64,000 nucleotides of DNA from Hermatobates lingyangjiaoensis (taxonomy: Eukaryota > Arthropoda > Insecta > Hemiptera > Hermatobatidae). The translations under genes and the position numbers were made by a program. Below the pieces are notes generated by a model that worked only from the letters and a program-made list of their open reading frames with translations, was not told the DNA's origin and made no database searches. This document shows, in pieces, positions 61,445 to 64,000 of this stretch (its first letter is position 1; the number at the start of each line of letters is the position of its first letter). The stretch spans positions 186,001-250,000 of the forward strand of contig JAPFBL010000610.1 of NCBI GenBank assembly GCA_026182355.1, written 5' to 3'.

Positions 61445-62345
61445 TGGTATTAGTAATTCACAATGAGGGCAGAGTGAGACCGAAAAGCCTGGGCTACTCT
61501 CACGTTATGTTAAGCAAACTATACCTTTATTATACATCAACAATATTGTTATTAATATGTTTTGTAGTGTACAATAAACATAAACTAACAGTATCCACGT
61601 GTATTTGATGATTGTGATTTAAAGCAAGGTGAGGCAGAGAATAGCCTAGCTATCCTCCCTTCTCATATGCCTAGCTATCCTCCCTTCTCATATGCCTAGC
61701 TATCCTCCCTTCTCATATGCCTAGCTATCCTCCCTTCTCATATGCCTAGCTATCCTCCCTTCTCATATGCCTAGCTATCCTCCCTTCTCATATGCCTAGC
61801 TATCCTCCCTTATCATATGCCTAGCTATCCTCCCTTCTCATATACCTAGCTATCCTCCCTTCTCATATGCCTAGCTATCCTCCCTTCTCATATGCCTAGC
61901 TATCCTCCCTTCTCATATACCTAGCTATCCTCCCTTCTCATATGCCTAGCTATCCTCCCTTCTCATATGCCTAGCTATCCTCCCTTCTCATATGCCTAGC
62001 TATCCTCCCTTCTCATATACCTACGCTACTCCAATTTCATTCAAATCTTTTCAAATTGGCCATTACAGTATTTGGCTGGACTAACCATTCTAAACTGTGT
62101 TCAGGTTTGGTTATATATCTTGTTGTGCGTTTTGACCTGCCGTCAATAGTTAGGCTAGGCTTTATTTATTCATTATAAAGTTTATTATGTATTAATAATA
62201 GTGTTTATTTAAATGAAATGTCTTACGTGTTAGGTAAAGAAAATTGAGGTAGCCTAGTCCTTCTATAAAGTTTTAGTAAGGTTATGTATATAGTACGTCT
62301 TGGCATGCTGTCAACCACTTAGCCTACCCTACCCACCATTAGGCT
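61445..62345 (-). mobile_element. Element X, copy 2 (inverted relative to copy 1)
   Basis: Reverse of 29,770-31,385 minus its SINE. Flank blocks include AATTCACAATGAGGG, the roughly 90-base TACAATAAACATAAACTAAC region, and TTAGCCTACCCT. Confidence 0.6.
61645..62022. repeat. 25-bp minisatellite, inverted copy
   Basis: About 15 copies of AGCTATCCTCCCTTCTCAT plus a six-base joint, the reverse complement of 30,640-31,120. Confidence 0.95.
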
Positions 62346-62534
62346 ACCACTTACCAGTGTTACCAACTTCCGGACTTTTCTGTTTCCGGACCTGTCTTGG
62401 TCCCTATTATAAGGAAATTCGAGGTTCAAGTGTATTACTCACTGCTATTTCGGTACATATGATGAAAAACTTAAACTAAACTAAACTAAAAAATGAGCTG
62501 GCCAAGTGACTAAAAAATAATAAATAACATTCTA

Positions 62535-62685
62535 ACAGCTTGACGCCCTCTTCAAGGAACGACAAGCTTTGATTTATTCTATTCACCTCCCAAGTGAATA
62601 ATTCGAGGACCAGAGTGGATATTGAACCCCGGATCTTCCAGTCCAGAGGCAAGTACGGTAACCATTGAGCTAACCTTTGTCCCTG
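62535..62685 (-). repeat. tRNA-derived SINE, copy 4 (head plus part of body)
   Basis: The minus strand has A-box-like TTAGCTCAATGGTTACC and B-box-like GGGGTTCAATATCC, then the TTCACT...GAATAAAT body start. 3' truncated. Confidence 0.7.
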
Positions 62686-62729
62686 TTTCTTAGAAAAATT
62701 ACTATATTGTTTTTGAACTTTATACTATT

Positions 62730-63620
62730 CTAAGTATAATGATCGTGAAGAAATTTGATTTCGAGATATTGACAAATTTACATGTTTTTGAGGTTCTCAA
62801 AATCATTTTATGATAGTTTTGCTATACTATAAATGGAAAAAATCAATTTCGAGATATTAACGGATTTGCATATTTTTGAGGTTCTCAAAATCATTTTATG
62901 ATATTTTTTTACTTTACTATAAATGGAAAAAATCGATTTCGAGATTTTGACGGATTTACATATTTTTGAGGTTCTCAAAATCATTTTATGATATTTTTTT
63001 ACTTTACTATAAATGGAAAAAATCGATTTCGAGATTTTGACGGATTTACATATTTTTGAGGTTCTCAAAATCATTTTATGATATTTTTTTACTTTACTAT
63101 AAATGGAAAAAATCGATTTCGAGATTTTGACGGATTTACATATTTTTGAGGTTCCCAAAATCATTTTATGATATTTTTACTTTACTATAAATGGAAAAAA
63201 TCGATTTCGAGATTTTGACGGATTTACATATTTTTGAGGTTCTCAAAATCATTTTATGATATTTCTACTTTAATATAAATGGAAAAAAGCGATTTCGTGA
63301 TTTTAACGGATTTACATATTTTTGAGGTTCTCAAAATCATTTTATGATATTTTTACTTTACTATAAATGGAAAAAATCGATTTCGTGATTTTAACGGATT
63401 TACATATTTTTGAGGTTTCAAAATCATTTTATGATATTTTTACTTTACTATAAATGGAAAAAATCGATTTCGTGATTTTAACGGATTTACATATTTTTGA
63501 GGTTTCAAAATCATTTTATGATATTTTTACTTTACTATAAATGGAAAAAATCGATTTCAAAATTTTGACGGATTTACATATTTTTGAGGTTCTTAAAATC
63601 ATTTTATGACGTTTTTACTT
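62730..63620. repeat. 90-bp satellite derived from a dispersed repeat
   Basis: About 10 copies (period 85-90) with CGATTTCGAGATTTTGACGG and GAGGTTCTCAAAATCATTTT blocks. Single relatives exist at 49,790, 54,050 (inverted) and 55,310. Confidence 0.9.
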
Positions 63621-64000
63621 AACTGTAATAAATATATTTGAACAGTTTGTACTTCTAGCATACCGAGTTTACATATAACCTGATAGACTAAATATTGAAG
63701 GACAAAAATTTGACAAGCAGGTTTTTAACCAGTGACTGTTTAAGTCTGTTTCAGACTGTCTTTAACAGAGGGTGGAAGTTGTAGGGGTTGGGGGTTAGGG
63801 GTGGTATACCAAATAAAAGGTGTTGTAGATGGGGGTTAAAAAGGGGTTAAACGCTTCCTTGAAAACAAACCAAGATTATGAATGAAGCCTTATTCCCAAA
63901 TTAATTGGCATATTATCGCGCATGCGTCAATATGACGTCACAGCTATCCTCCAACAACCATCCTACAGCACACTTACTAAACAATTATATAATATAATTC
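63621..64000. other. No recognised gene
   Basis: A G-rich stretch at 63,770-63,850 (GGGGTTGGGGGTTAGGGG). Otherwise nothing assigned. Confidence 0.35.

Noticed and set aside
62808..63164. 118-codon minus-strand frame with 30-residue repeats
   Set aside because: Arises because the 90-bp satellite unit is divisible by three. Neighbouring units with 85-88 bp break it.

Overview
The window is AT-rich animal DNA, most likely arthropod and probably insect. The evidence is spliced exons of a delta-type novel protein kinase C, an eukaryotic farnesyl-diphosphate-synthase-type gene, tRNA-headed SINEs, hAT MITEs, Helitrons and several non-LTR retrotransposon remnants. No species can be named from sequence alone. 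Host coding sequence is sparse and the identifiable genes are all on the minus strand.

Host genes. Five exons (61,183-61,246; 52,586-52,724; 50,243-50,274; 48,511-48,596; 45,165-45,294) join with matching splice phases into the pseudosubstrate, C1A and first half of C1B of a delta-type PKC. Further along the same strand, 22,015-17,670 holds an exon rich in R-R-x-S motifs followed by about 15 tandem copies of one phase-1/phase-1 exon (acidic E/S repeats), each with its own short intron. An older, decayed layer of the same cassette lies at 16,480-17,640. This may be the variable hinge of the same kinase, but the link is an inference. An uninterrupted 390-codon isoprenyl diphosphate synthase (34,944-36,116) sits between the two parts.

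Mobile DNA. The dominant component is Penelope-like retroelement (PLE) debris. It includes GIY-YIG endonuclease or C-terminal fragments (60,533-60,844; 43,473-43,880; 26,424-26,630; 5,395-5,600), more than a dozen copies of the PLE ORF start, and over 30 short motifs that read as hammerhead ribozymes (CUGANGA, one extra base, a stem II hairpin, then GAAA). Most motifs occur as head-to-head inverted pairs bounded by (TA)n. Some are tandem: a 129-bp period at 34,282-34,620 and a 60-bp period at 60,047-60,149. The sequence after GAA is self-complementary in nearly every family, which suggests dimeric hammerheads.

Other repeats. There are two Helitron lineages, three hAT-type MITEs, four SINE copies, three copies of an internally deleted non-LTR element with AAT-type tails, and two inverted copies of an element with an internal 25-bp minisatellite (29,770-31,385 and 61,445-62,345). 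Satellites are a 44-bp unit (23,000-24,945), a 104-108-bp AT-rich unit (39,390-40,215), a 46-bp unit (37,222-37,575), a 90-bp unit (62,730-63,620) and a long GA-rich tract (56,075-56,900). AT-rich stretches between them show no recognisable gene.
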